Below the pieces are notes generated by a model. It had not been told where the DNA came from and made no database searches. It saw only the letters and a list, made by a program, of their open reading frames with translations. A DNA stretch of 37,065 nucleotides, taken from the NCBI RefSeq assembly GCF_000003815.2, contig NC_049994.1, positions 1,550,722-1,587,786 on the forward strand, in the 5' to 3' direction. Shown here one piece after another: positions 1-13,200 of the stretch. This DNA comes from Branchiostoma floridae. Its lineage: Eukaryota; Chordata; Leptocardii; Amphioxiformes; Branchiostomatidae. Position 1 is the stretch's first letter. The number at the start of each line of letters is the position of its first letter. The position numbers were made by a program, and so were the translations under genes.

Positions 1-972
1 GGGGGGGGGGGGGGGAACGCTAGAAAAGGGGGGCGAAAGCGCTAGTGATCTCGCCCCCCGGGGGGGCGAGATCGCCGGGGGGGCGAGATCGCTGTCACAC
101 CGGTATCCAAACCTATTTATAGCAGTCCAATCACTTTTATTCCATTAATACAAATAGCCAAGTATCCAAATCTGTGACAGATGTCGAGTATCTTCACCCT
201 CTTACTACTACGCAAATAAGAGGTGGAGTATACTTGGTTCTATTATAGGTTTTCTCCACAGCTCAATTGTGAGCCGGACAACTTCCTTGTTTTTGTTTTC
301 CCAAAGAATAAACCACTTCCACAGTTGGGTTCTACAAGTGTTTTAGTTTAGAATAAAGACAAGTATCTTCTAAACAGCTTCCATTCTGTGTATTTCGTCA
401 TTGGCTACCATAGGTTTCATAGATGAATTACGCTTATCCATTTGGCTTTATGTTAAAATTCACACCTTTTATGACCATGTATCCAATAAATGAATTATTG
501 CTCTGGAGACGTTTGAACTTCAGTGCATAAAAATTCCCCGATGCTAGAGTTGATGCTCACCTACTGGGTATGGATAACAAAAGTCAAGGCAATCTCTAAC
601 TGGTATATGTAGAGTTTAAAATATGTGAAATATCATACAGAGACTTATATTAAAAGTTATAGCTTCATAGAAGTCACATGTTTGAAGCCTTGGTCGTTAT
701 GCTCATTAGCATGTAACGGCACGTAAAGGCACTTCATAATATAAAGGGGCTTTCACAATCGTTCCTACTTAAGATATCTGAAGTACAAGTTCAAGTATAT
801 CAAAGTCAGTATATCAATACACTTGGTTAGCTACCTATAGAAAAGCTAGTGTTTACCAGGTCAGATAATTCCTCAGGTCATTACGTAATGAGTACAAAGT
901 TCATGCCCTTAAAGTAAACATGCCAGGACTTTTACACACAGCCTCTCTACAACTTCTACAAGTCTCTCCAGA
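1..972. other. Upstream flank of first SLC22 gene
   Basis: There is no coding exon that I can support here. The first 15 bases are a G run. Positions 48-92 hold GC-rich palindromic sequence in which GATCTCGCCCCCC is followed by its near inverse and then repeated once. The rest is AT-rich unique-looking sequence leading to the ATG at 973. A TATAAAG at 740-746 is the only core-promoter-like string I noticed within 250 bases of the start. Confidence 0.5.
740..746 (+). promoter_or_regulatory. Possible TATA box of first SLC22 gene
   Basis: TATAAAG lies about 230 bases upstream of the start codon, which would leave a 5' UTR of roughly 200 bases if it were used without a further upstream exon. This is a string match only; no initiator or transcript evidence is available. 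Confidence 0.2.
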
Positions 973-1244
973 ATGGTCGACTTTGACGGCGCTCTCGAGT
1001 ATCTCGGGGCTTTTGGAAAGTACCAGAAACTCATCTACTGCCTAACGTGTGTACTTGCGATGCCGGTATCTTTCCACATGCTCGCTATGACGTTTTTGGA
1101 CGCCAAGGTGGCGTTCCACTGTGCCGTCCCGGAGATACGTCACGCCGAGCCTGGGACGGAGAACTACAGCTGTGCGCTCAACTACTCCATACCCTGGGAA
1201 CAAGACCAGGAAACCAGAGTATGGAAACTATCTGACTGTAGGAG
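973..1244 (+). CDS. SLC22 copy 1, exon 1
   Basis: Encodes the cytoplasmic N-terminus (MVDFDGALEYLG), TM1 and the first half of the extracellular loop up to C-R. The donor is AG|GTTTGT and the exon ends in phase 2. Its length of 272 bases is identical to exon 1 of copy 2. Confidence 0.9.
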
Positions 1245-4200
1245 GTTTGTGTTGTTAGCATCATATTCAGTTGGTTGATTACGGCGTTCGAATGAACAAG
1301 GGTTCCTTAATTTGTAGTCAACGGTCACGAAGTTGTTGAATTCGTGAAAGCACGCGCATGGAACAACCTCATGTAACACCTCTGCATCTGAAGTTGTGTT
1401 TGGCTTTCGCATTAACGCCACAATTGATCATGAAAAGACAAAAGTTACATAGCTACTACGACGGGAGACCTGGCGCATCCCCGTATTGTAATTAGCCAGC
1501 GAAAGGGTATGTCACCCCGTAAGGGGCGGTATAACCCCGTTGTGTGTTTACGAGCACGTTGACCGATGATTATGATGATGACTTTACCTTAGACATATCG
1601 GATGAAACATTTGGACAGACCAGACCAGAATGATCCTTAGCTAGATTGCACTAAATGTACTATAAAGATTCATCGATAAACACGTGGCATGCATACCCAT
1701 GCATACGTGTTTTTGTGTGGGAAAAATCAATGGAACTGCTGCTTGAACTTTGCACCGCTGCTTTCAGCAAACACGTCGAGTCCTTGAGGACCCCCTTTCA
1801 CCGTTGTAATAAAGACAACGTCAACGAAGCGCATCGACCGAAATAAACTTATCTATCAGATAAAATACACTTAAGTTTAAGTAGCCCAATGGTTGCCCCA
1901 CGCGTCGCCGCTCAGTGGAAAGAGGTTTTGGAGACGAAGTGTGTGCCCGTCTTACCTTGTGTATATCCATTCAACTACAATCGCACGGAGTTGCGTAATG
2001 AGCCAGGATGCCGTCTCAGTGAAAATTCTTTGTGTATTCTTAAGTACTGGATATTCTTAGTGCATTTAAGACATTCTCACTGCATTCTAGATATTTGTGC
2101 CCGTCCTTGTGGCCTGCCCGAATGTTTTCATCATCATCATCCGGGCGAGCTAGTTGCGCGGATGGACATGACTCTCTCTCTCTCTCCATACTTCCCTATC
2201 CTCCATAGCCTTGGGCAGTTCTTCAGCCGAGCAGCCAGAATGTCATGTTCAAAACTGTCGAGGTGAATTTGAATAGAAATATCGAACGGCATTATAAGTG
2301 TATTCCAACTGCAGTAACGGTTATAACCGCATTCCATGGCATGCCAACTTATTACACACATTCTGATCTCATTCGATGGGGAACCGAAACGGCAAGCTCC
2401 TTCAGAAATGCCAGAATGTGGCCACAAGAATGGGCACACATATCTGGAATGCAGTAAGGTTTTCTTTAGGAATGCAGTACGAATACGCTACCGTGTTACC
2501 GATCTTGTGCCCTTAGGAAAGGCACTTTACACGACTTTCCTCACTTTACTCAGGTGAAAGTGAGTACCTAGCTTCGGCTAGGGCCACCTTCTGATGGAGG
2601 TCCCATGTTCGCTCAGTAACCTTGAGTGGCCTTCAGGCCTTGTTACTCAGGAATGTACAAAGAATTTTTAGTCAGGCGGCATTCCAGCTCATCCCGACAT
2701 TCCTGTGAATGTTACTTGGAATTTCCGCCAAACATGGCACGATTTATGCAAATACTTCATTCGGCTGGTTAAGCCTGATTCCTCTTGATTCAGTTTAAAT
2801 GTGACGGGGTACTGTAAATGCAGAAACGTCCGCGGTGGATTAATGTTCGCGGTTTTCGCCGTGGCTACTTCACCTAAACATAAAACCACCGCGAACATTT
2901 TTCTATTATTGTATTAGACTGCAGTCTATGTTGTTAGCGCGAAATTAAATCCACCGCGAAAGGTCCTTTTACCCGCTACCGCGAAATTAAATCCCCGCGA
3001 ACTTAAATGCTTTACAGTATCAGGCCCCTTCACACTTCACACTTGTAATGCTGTTATGTTATTTGTTACTCCAGGTAGAATATCTGAACAATTTACATGC
3101 GACAGCTAAAGGAGCCAATAAACAATAAAACAATAAACTCTGGAGATAAAAGCCTAACTTTTCCATAACATCATCCATACGTTTGTTCTTCTACTTTTAT
3201 TGACAGATATAGCGTTAGAAACACCAGCCTGGCGACAGCTGAATGCCCCTTCGATGCCATCAACGAAACGGCCCTCGGCTACTTCGATGGCGAGAACACG
3301 TCATCCTGTAACCATGGTTACTGGTACGACAGGAGCCAGTATCACAGCAGCATCTTTACTGAGGTATGAAGAGTAAATAGTTGAATGACATGAGCATTCA
3401 AAATAACATTTCTCAAAACTCTCTCTATACATGACATCATACCGAAATAACTTATGTTATATCGATATCACATATTGTTTACACATCATACATTGTATTA
3501 TGTTATTATTTTAGGTTTACATTTGCCCTTCAAATGCGATTTGGTGACTTACAACGTTGGAAAATATCTCCTGAAATTAGTTACTCAAGCAACTGGACAT
3601 CCAGATGTTTGAGTAATTACTTTCTGACGTATCTTTATCAGTTCCGTTCATCCTCGGAGAGGTGACCTTGATATCTAACCTTCGTCGACATTGTTCAATG
3701 TGCTTTTTTTTGCGGAAATGAACGTATCAGAAACCGAGATGAAGTTGAATTTCTACAAAATTAAAAAAAAAATTTTGAAATGTAACTTTGATCTAGATTA
3801 CTTGTCTTTCTCATTGATGTGAATAAGATCTTCTTCCAGGATCATCACATATTCACCTTTATTTCTGACACTAAAAGACGTTTACCATTTACAATTTCGA
3901 TACCGACTGTGTCGCCATGTTGCCAGCTTTTTCAAAAGCATTCCTTGTTTTGTTGAAGAGATTCATTAGTCACATATGTACACAGTTGATGAAATGTTCA
4001 TCAAGCAGTGACTATATTTGAAAGGTAAACACACGCACCTCCCAATTTTTTATGGCTATCTGTCCATCTTGTTCACGCAACGATGGCTGGAAGTCGCCCA
4101 AGTCCTAATTACATCTACTCTGTAATGGGGCGGGGTAAGGGACAGAAGATCCACGCAAGTCTCGACCTAGTTCTCACAACTCTTGCGAGAACTGGGACAT

Positions 4201-7200
4201 TCCGTGATGAAGATGGACAGATCGGAAAGTTGGAGGTACGTGTGTTTGCCTTTAAAAAGTAGTCACTGATTCATGAAAATTCTATTAACAGTCCTTGTTT
4301 TAATTCCCATTGCCCAGTTCGACCTGGTGTGTGACAGCAATGAGTTGAACCAGTTCGCCCAGTCCATGTTCATGGTAGGGGTGCTGCTTGGAGCTGTCGG
4401 CTCCGGACAACTATCAGATATGTATGACATACTATCAAAAATTCTACTAATTCTAATTGCAACACACTTTTCTTCATTTTGCGCTTTGGTAAACGTGTAC
4501 AATTGAAGAGTAAACCAAAAACGACCTCAGTGAAATCGTTTACTTTATTAGATGTACATATACATTTGATACAGTGGTATACGTAATTCTTTAAGCAATA
4601 CTGTCAAATTGCATGTAGACTCTAGATGTAAACAGTTAACCAAAGACGAACTATTTGTGTGTATAATGACAGACACAGACAACACTGTACAACAAAAACT
4701 ACGTGAGTTCGAATACAATTGTTTTAAGAAGAGGGAAGAGACATGTAAACAATAGATATAGTGATAGCCTAGCTCCAGATGTTTCGTCTATCCAATTGGT
4801 CACTTGTAACACTACTTGTAATAGTATCTAGTATTTAGTATTTAATGTAATACTATCGAATCACTGCATTTAGCCAATGAGGGCAAGACCATGCAAATAA
4901 AGATCATCTATTAGATGTACAACAATCATAGCACCTTCTCACCTCATTTTCCTTGTCGTTTTTTCAGGATGGGAAGGAAGAAAACCTTGTTCATCGGCAT
5001 CTTCCTTCAGCTCATCTCCGGAGTAGCCGTGGCCTTCTCTCCCAACTATGCGTTCTTCGTCGTCTTCCGAGCACTGGTCGGCGTCTCCACTTCTACTGTG
5101 TTCCTGCCAGCTTTTGTCATAGGTGAATTAGTATAATAATCATAATTAATATTATTATCATGATGATGATGATGATAATAATCATCATCATCTTCATCAT
5201 CATTATTATCATAACACTTTAACAATGAGACGTCCAAGTATTTGAGCGTAGTGGATCCCCATTACTTGGCAAATGACAATGTACTTTCTGTCATTTGGTC
5301 CAGGTACAGAACTCGTGGCCTCCAGCATGAGAACATGGGCGGCGACTCTGATCGAGATTTTCTTCGCCGTCGGTTTCATGCTGCTGGCACTCATAGCGTA
5401 CCTCATCAGGGACTGGAGGACTTTACAACTTGCTATCAGTTTACCGAATGCAGCCTTTCTCTTCACTTATCCGTGAGTAGAAGCTAAGAGATTGTAATTA
5501 AGTACTAAGGTATGGTTTAAGACTTTGCATTCAGCTGAAAACATGACATCGTCACTTCTATCTTCTATCACAATGTTCTATCTATTGACATAAATGTCAT
5601 GTACGCTGTGCTGATCACTTAAGATAAACTTTTCTATGACGTTGGCTTTTTCACCAAAGCGTAGACTTGATGCTAAAACTATAATATTCTGAATTAGATT
5701 CCCACCACATAGTGAAAGATATGGTAATATAGAGTTGACAAAATATATAATATGTGTATAATATATGTGTAGAATACTGTATTGTTTCTACATACACACA
5801 AAGATCGCTAAGCATTATTGAACTAGTTTAACTATAATATCCAACACAAATATTGGAGCCAAATTTTCGACTGAACAGCACCAGTCTTTGTCAAGGAATG
5901 AACAATTCACTGCAGTCGTGACGTCACGTTATGCAGATAGAACACGTGACTCAGTAAGCAGTGGATCATAGGTTGCAGGAATTCTACAGCGCCCATCGTC
6001 TCTATTTAGGGATGGTTGTAAAGCTCTGATGTAGATGGTTTCTTTGATCCCTCTAGATCGCTAAGCAGTTTAAGCATTTACCATCTCACCAAAAATCACA
6101 ATGATTTTTTTTATCATGCTGGAAATTCATCCAAGGTTTTGTCATTACCTAAATTTCACTGATGTTTTACGTCATTGCTTACCATACTTTCCTAATTGCA
6201 GTTTGATCATTGAGTCTCCAAGATGGCTGCTGTCCAAAGGTCGTGACGAGGAAGTGGCCGCCATTATGCGGACAGCCGCCAAGGTCAATGGGGTCACACT
6301 GCCAGATGAGGTTTTCACAACCAAGAAAGTCGATATTGAAAAGGTAAATAGATCTGCACAAGTAGTTACATTTGCTGTTTTTTTCAAAACGGAAAGTATT
6401 TTTGATCGTCTTTAGACAGCCTAAAGATGCCGGAGACGTCTTGGATAACAGCTGTTGTCTGTCTAAAGTATTCGTACGACGACCAACAGAATGATTATAG
6501 TCTCTACTCTATGAACGTGAATTCTGTCCCAAGGATTACATATTCATCAGGAAATGTTCAATTAAACCAATTTGATTTAAAACACACTTAAATACAAGAA
6601 ATATTCCAGCAATTATTCAAATTCCTATATTGGCGGGTGTGTATCCCGAGTACTCGTCAATGCCATGTGCGTTAAGAAGACATTGCTGTGTAACGTTAAC
6701 AATAATTTATTTTTTCCTTTCCTATTCTTCTCTTTAGCCAGCAGATGAGAGAACATACACTGTGATCGACCTTGTGCGGACACCAAATATGGCGAAAAAG
6801 TCTCTACTAATTTTCTTCAACTGGTGAGTAAAAATAAATATTGTATCTAACGTGTTTTGAACAGTTCTTGCCGAAAATGGCTTCAATGGCTTGAATAGTA
6901 TGTCATGTTTTATGTGCGTTTTTTCAACATCCTTTCCATGTACATTATTTCCATGTTCAATTGTGCACGTGCAACGTCTTCCTTGCCTCTGTAAACGTGT
7001 AAACTGTGAAAATTTAGTACCGACAATATGACAGTTTTAGTCAAAGATTTTGAAATTGCTGATATGTTGGATTAATATTGTTTGAAACATCAGTTCAATT
7101 GTTGAGATTTTGGATCAACACCTGTTGTCCTATCAAAACGCCAGCATAAGTGTTATAGAACATAAAAAGTAGATGTCGTCTGTTTAAAAATCTCATGTTT

Positions 7201-10200
7201 TCAGGCTGGTGATCACATTAGTGTACTACGGTCTGTCTCTAAACACCTCCAACCTGGGAGGGGACGACTACCTCAACTTCTTCATCGGCGGTGCTGTGGA
7301 AATACCGGCTTATGTTTCGTCTATATATGTCGTCGACACTTTTGGAAGGTAAGAACATGGCTCGGTTACACACGCGATTTGAACTCGGAGTTGTCTTATA
7401 GGGCCTTCACACTGAAACCGAATTGGCATGCAGGAATCAAGCAGAACCAGCCGGAATGAAGTATTTGAAAAATTCGTGCCACATTCGGGACCGTTCGGAT
7501 TGGAATTCCAGATTGACCTTATATCCCCTTCAGTTCACACGAGAAGGAATGAGCCAAAATGCCGTCAGAATGAAAAATTCTTTTGTATTCCAGGGAATTC
7601 GTTGTGTATTATAGAAATTCTCACTGCACCCCAGATATTCTTTTTGGCCACATTCTGGCACGATTTGGTTTGCCGTTTCGGTTCTCCATGGAATGAGATA
7701 AAAATGTTTCGAATAATGTTGGAATGCCGTAGAATGCGGTAATACTGCAGTTGGAATAGTTGGAATACACTTAGAATACACATTGACAAAATAAAAAGTG
7801 TTAATTGATAATCACCTGTTTGTTACAGACCAAAGACACATGCCGGTTACATGATGATCGGAGCTGTGGGCTGTATAGTATGTCCATTCCTCACGGCACC
7901 GTACCTGCCGGAACGTAAGTACATCTTGGACTGTATAGGTAATACCTGGACTGATTTTAAAGATTTGCATCAATTAAAGACATTGAAATACAACAATAGT
8001 ATACAATCATAACGCTGGTGGGAGTTTAAAAGCAGCAAGTAAGAAAATAAGGTAAAGTAGCTTCAGATCTGGCCGGAAGGTTAGTCCTCAGCGTGTTCTT
8101 ACCTCCGGGAAGGATGTTCACCAACAACGGGGGGACTGTTTGGGGGCTTTATGCGAGGTTTCACCTACAACCAAGATCATTTGAATGAATTTCGGTTCGT
8201 TGATACTTACTGTGATACCAAAGAAACATGCAGGTTTTGGACCCATAGTAGTCTGCCCAGGTATAGTGGAGTTAATGCCGACATCCCATCTTGAAAGCGC
8301 TGTGGTACGGTAAGTTATACCAGTTACTAATGGTTAGCCAGTGGTACAGAACCTCACACTACCAGTGGGTGATTGGCTACACTTTTAGCAGCCTTTCTCA
8401 GCATTTCTTTGTATGTAAATTTCCAGGGACAATAGCGTTTTGGCAGAATACAAAAGGGTACTAATTGTAAGAATTAGTACCCGTTTTGCATACGTAATAT
8501 GGAAACTTCAAAACTGTGTTCTAATACAAGAACTTCAAACACCTGCCACGTAGAAATAGACGATAATCAATAGATATCATCTATGGGAATGAGGACCTAA
8601 TTTATGATAAACATTATAATACCATAGCTGTACACTCTCATAATTATGACAAGCGGGTAAACGGTCATCAATATTCAAATACTATGCAAATAAGCTAAAG
8701 CGTGATTTTCTACAAGCAACTGCAGTCTCTGTTTTGCTTTATGGTAGCGACACGTGGACATTAACAAAACGACTTGAGAAAAAAACTTGACGGCAACTAC
8801 ACTAAGATGCTACGTATACTGTAAATGCAGAAATGTTCGCGGTGGATTAATGTTCGCCGCTTTCGCGGTGACCACTTCACCGCGAATTTAAAACCACCGC
8901 GAACATTTTTCTATCATGATATTAGATTGCAGTCTATGGTGTTACCACGAACTTAAATCCACCGCGAAAAGTCCTTTCTCCCGCTACCGCGAAATTAAAT
9001 CCCCGCGAAGTTAAATACATTTACAGTACGTGCGGCTCTAAACATCTCCTGGAGAACAAATCCTAACAAAAAAAGCTGTTGTATGGTTATCTCAAGTCAT
9101 ACGGGAAAGAAGGCTGAGGTTTGTTGGTCACGCATGGCGAAGTAAAGATGAGATCATAAGTGACGTTTTGCTGTGGACTCCCAAACATGGTCACGTTAGC
9201 AGAGGTAGACGTACATCAAATTTGTGATGATACTGGCTGCTCGACTGAAGAACTGCCCAAAGGCTATGGAGGATAGGGAAGAATGGAGGAAGAGAGTCAT
9301 GGCCATCCGTGCAACCAGCACGCCCGGATGATGATGGATAATGATGATGATGATGCAAATGAAGGCCTTAATTGCATCATTACTGCAGAAATATTATATC
9401 TGATAATCATGACATTTGTAAGGTATAGATCGACATTAGGTACAGATCAAACTGAATTCAACAAAATTCTACAAAAATGTAGAAATTCATTTTTGAAATT
9501 ACGTGTATCATTTCACAGAGGTTTGGGTTCTACCTTCTCTTGTTCCAGATCTGAACCCGCTGTCCGTCACCATGGCCATGATTGGTAAGTTCGGCGTCAC
9601 CGCTGGCTTCAACATCATCTACCTGTGGACGGCGGAGCTGTATCCGACTATGGTCAGGTATGTCAATGTAGGTTAGATATCCGGATAATAAGGTAAGCGA
9701 AACGCCGTCTCTGAGGCAACTAAAGGGGGAGATGGGGTTAGGAAATGGTCAGGCGTTTGAGGTAGCGACCAATACCTTTCGATAAGGCCCCTTCACACGA
9801 GAGCAAGAATGAGCCGGAATGCCGTCAGAATAAAAATTCTTTTCTATTCCTGGGAATTCGTAGTGTATTCTAGAAATTCTTACTGCATTCCAAAATATTT
9901 GAGCCCGATCTTTTGGCTGGCCCGAAAGTTTTTGACATGCTCAAAACTTTCGAGGTGCATTTAAAGTGAAAAAGTGTATTCTAAGACTATTCTCTAACTA
10001 TTTTAACTGCAGTATTACCGCATTCTACGGCATTCCAACATTCTTCGAAACATTCTTCTCGCATTCGGTGGAGACCCAAAACGGCAGGCCACTTCGAATC
10101 CTGCCAGAATGTGGCCAAAAGAATATCTAGAATGCAGTGAGAATTCCTTCTGGTGTGAAGGAGATATAAGGTCCATTTGGAATTCCCACCCGAATGTGGA

Positions 10201-13200
10201 AATACTTCATTCCGGCTGGTTATAATTGATTCCTGCTAATTCGGTTTCAGTGTAATGGCCCTATTAGGAGAACGCACGAAATTGTTTATATGACATAACA
10301 CGCACACAATGGATCTTACTAAAGGTTCTTGACCACTAATATTCCCTTATTGCAGACTACAATGAAACAAAATAAAAATCTTACGCAACCAGCTGAACAC
10401 AAATTGATGAACCGCGATAGATTTCGCCACTGTTTTAAGACAATGATTTCACACCACGTATTGGCACAATAGTACAGGTGTTTGCTCCCAGAGGTACTGT
10501 ATTCATGTCCCCTAATAAGCCGCCGATGTTGTGTCCGTCAACATGCCCTCAACGTGACTTTCCTCACTCTATCCGGGTGAAAAAAATGCGTACCTGACTT
10601 TGATTGTGGAGATAAAAGGTGGCGGAAAGAGATCAGAAGGTTGACCAGTGGATACAACTTACTACACCTATATATGGCATTGAAAAGGCTATGTAACTAC
10701 CGTTGAAGAGATTTATTAGTCACGTATGTACTCAGTACATCAAGCAGTGACTATTTTTTAAGGTAAACACACGTACCTCAAATTTTCGATGGCTATCGCT
10801 TTTCACTTTCACTTTATTTATTTTACCAGTAATTACATCTCAGGCCGGAAATCGGCCTGCATTTCAGGTAATCCTGGACATAAAAGTACAAAGTACACAT
10901 AGCACATATACAATACATAATAAAATTATCCATTATCAAAGTCCAGACTACGGAGCATCAGCCAGATCAGTCCATGCATCTTGCTCACGGAGTGACCTAG
11001 TTCTCGTGAGAGATGCGAGAACTAGGTCGAGACTTGCTTCTGTCCCTCACCCCGCCTTCTTGATGAAAATTCTATGAACTTTTTTTTGCATGACTTCTTG
11101 ACATCTTTTTGCCTAGGAATATGGGAGTTGGAGCCTCGTCCATGTTCGCACGTGTAGGCGGGATCATCTCACCGTACGTGGAGCTGTCCAAGAGTGTGTG
11201 GGGTCCTCTCCCGTATATCATCTTCGGGGCGCTGTCCTTCCTGGCCGCCCTGGCAGCGCTGCTTCTCCCGGAGACGCTCGGTGCAGAGCTTCCCGTCACC
11301 CTGGAGGATGGGGAAAACTTCGGAAAGTGAGTAGCATGACTAGATCAAGCTTCACTGGTCTCTATAAGGGCCCATAAGCCCCCGGCAACGGGAGTGAAAC
11401 ATTGTGAAACACAGAATAGAAAAGTGAGCACTCAAATTCAAATCTCGCGAGAACAATATGGACTGATAGCCATCGAAAATTTACATTTGTTTACCCTTTA
11501 AAAAGTAGTCATTGCTTGACTAAAATTCTATCAACGTAGAGAAAACTGTTGTTAAGACTTTCATTTTTTTCATCCATCACATCGGTCTGTTATCATGATT
11601 ACATCAGCTATGGTGGCTCTGATCAGAATTAGTTAAAGTACCTTTACTCCCCATAGCCTGTTTTCAATGCTTTGACATTGGAGACATCTGCAATCAATGA
11701 TAATACCATTTGCGTTGCATGGTGATGGGCAATTGAATAGTCCTGAATATTTTGTGGGAAATATTGAACTACTGTAAATGCGTCTAAGTTCGCGGGGATT
11801 TCATTTCGCGGTAGCGTGAAAATGACTGTTCGCTGTGGTTTAAGTTCACGGCAGCACCATGTATACTGTAGTTTGTTACTGCCATGGAAAAAAAACCCAC
11901 AGAAGCCACCGCGAAAATTTCTGCATTTACAGTATTATCCAATCAAGAAATCGGACTCACCGAAAATTTCGATTGTAGTGCAAAGCTCTCTTACCCAATC
12001 ACTCTGGATATGTGACTTATGTCGTCAGTAATGGGTCAAAGGATGTTATAAGTCGATATCATCCCCCGTTGTAGTTGGGAGAGGGTTTGTGCGCCCTGGT
12101 GTACATGGCCTCTAGTTGTTTTTAACGAGATTGTTCAAAGCAAGGTCACGAGACCACTTCAAGGCAATGAACTAAGAAGTTGGAAGCTGTGCACCGAGAT
12201 AGCGGTGAACATTTGTTTTGAAGGCTGATAAGTTGTAGACAGGAGGAAAACCAGAGTCGTCAAGTGAGTTGCATAATTTAGCTGTCCGGGGAAAGAAACT
12301 GTTGCCGTAGAAGGGCTTGGAAACCGGCAATTGAACAGTATAGCGATGTGAGATTGAAGAGAACCTTGTGGTGCGTAGTACTTTGTCGACGTCCACCTAC
12401 CATTTATTCAAGTCACATTTCTAGAGCGATTCAGAAAGCCGTAGAAGACTGAGCGACTCAGTTGAAACGTCCAGTGCGTCCAATTTCTTGACCAATGCTA
12501 GCAATATTTTCCATTGGGTTATTCTAAATCTGCTGTACTTGAATGTATGACTAAAGTTAATCATGTCTATACATGTATTATACATGTAGGGTAGACTTCA
12601 GAGTTGGGCCTTCCCATTGTAGCCTGGCATATGAAAGCACTGAAACAAGAAGATCTAGATGTTAAACAAAAAGTCACAGGCGTCTACTTCGTAACTATTC
12701 AAAGAAGGCAGGGGGTCAATCAGCTCAACCTCCGAGAAAAGTTCACTCCCGTATCCATCTGCAGGACCTGTTCATTCTATCCCCAAAATCTCCAGATTGG
12801 CGTTCAAGATAAAGAAGGATCTTCAAGGATATTTGCACTATTGTCCACTGCACAACGCAACTCTGACGTCTGTCCCTGTGATGACCCTAAAGCTAAGGGC
12901 ACGACCCGCCGTACGTGCAAAGTCTTCGTGCCAAAATGTGGGCAGAAATGCGTGGCTGACGTAGCCTCTACCCCCAAAAAACGTACGCACAAATTGCACG
13001 TACGGCGGGTTGTGCCTTTGGCTTTAAGCAGCGAGCTAACTCCAGTTTTCTAACACAGGCACGATGGGTACACAGTACTTGTATCAGAAGATAGCTTTGA
13101 AATGGATCAATTGGTACGTTCGGCCATGTCATCCTTAAAAAGATATGTCTGATTAGAATGATTTTTGCTTCAACATTTTATTTTTTTTTGACACTAAAAG

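Larger units (their letters stand above)
1985..2809 (+). mobile_element. Non-autonomous DNA transposon of the GAATGCC family, copy A (broken)
   Basis: The segment shares its order of motifs (AATGAGCC, ATGCCGTC, AACTGCAGTA, AGAATGTGGCCA, ACTTCATTC then GGCTGGTT) with the copies at 7401-7790 and 9786-10262. It is split by SINE-like sequence near 2505-2652. No transposase is encoded. The ends are judged from comparison of the three copies, so they are approximate. Confidence 0.6.
1245..3206 (+). other. Copy 1 intron 1, filled with repeats
   Basis: Positions 1245-1980 show no recognisable feature beyond small ORF noise. From about 1985 to 2809 a long-TIR repeat is present, broken by a SINE tail near 2505-2652, and it is followed directly by a palindromic MITE at 2810-3019. 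The acceptor is TTGACAG at 3200-3206. Confidence 0.6.

Noticed and set aside
11327-11330. Transporter ending at FGK with the stop just after exon 11
   Set aside because: Both copies have a strong donor at this point and a conserved downstream tail exon in phase; read-through would need intron retention in both.
12604-13053. 149-residue open frame before the alternative exon
   Set aside because: Its end lies in the fold-back arms, it shows no known domain, and its composition looks like translated intron.
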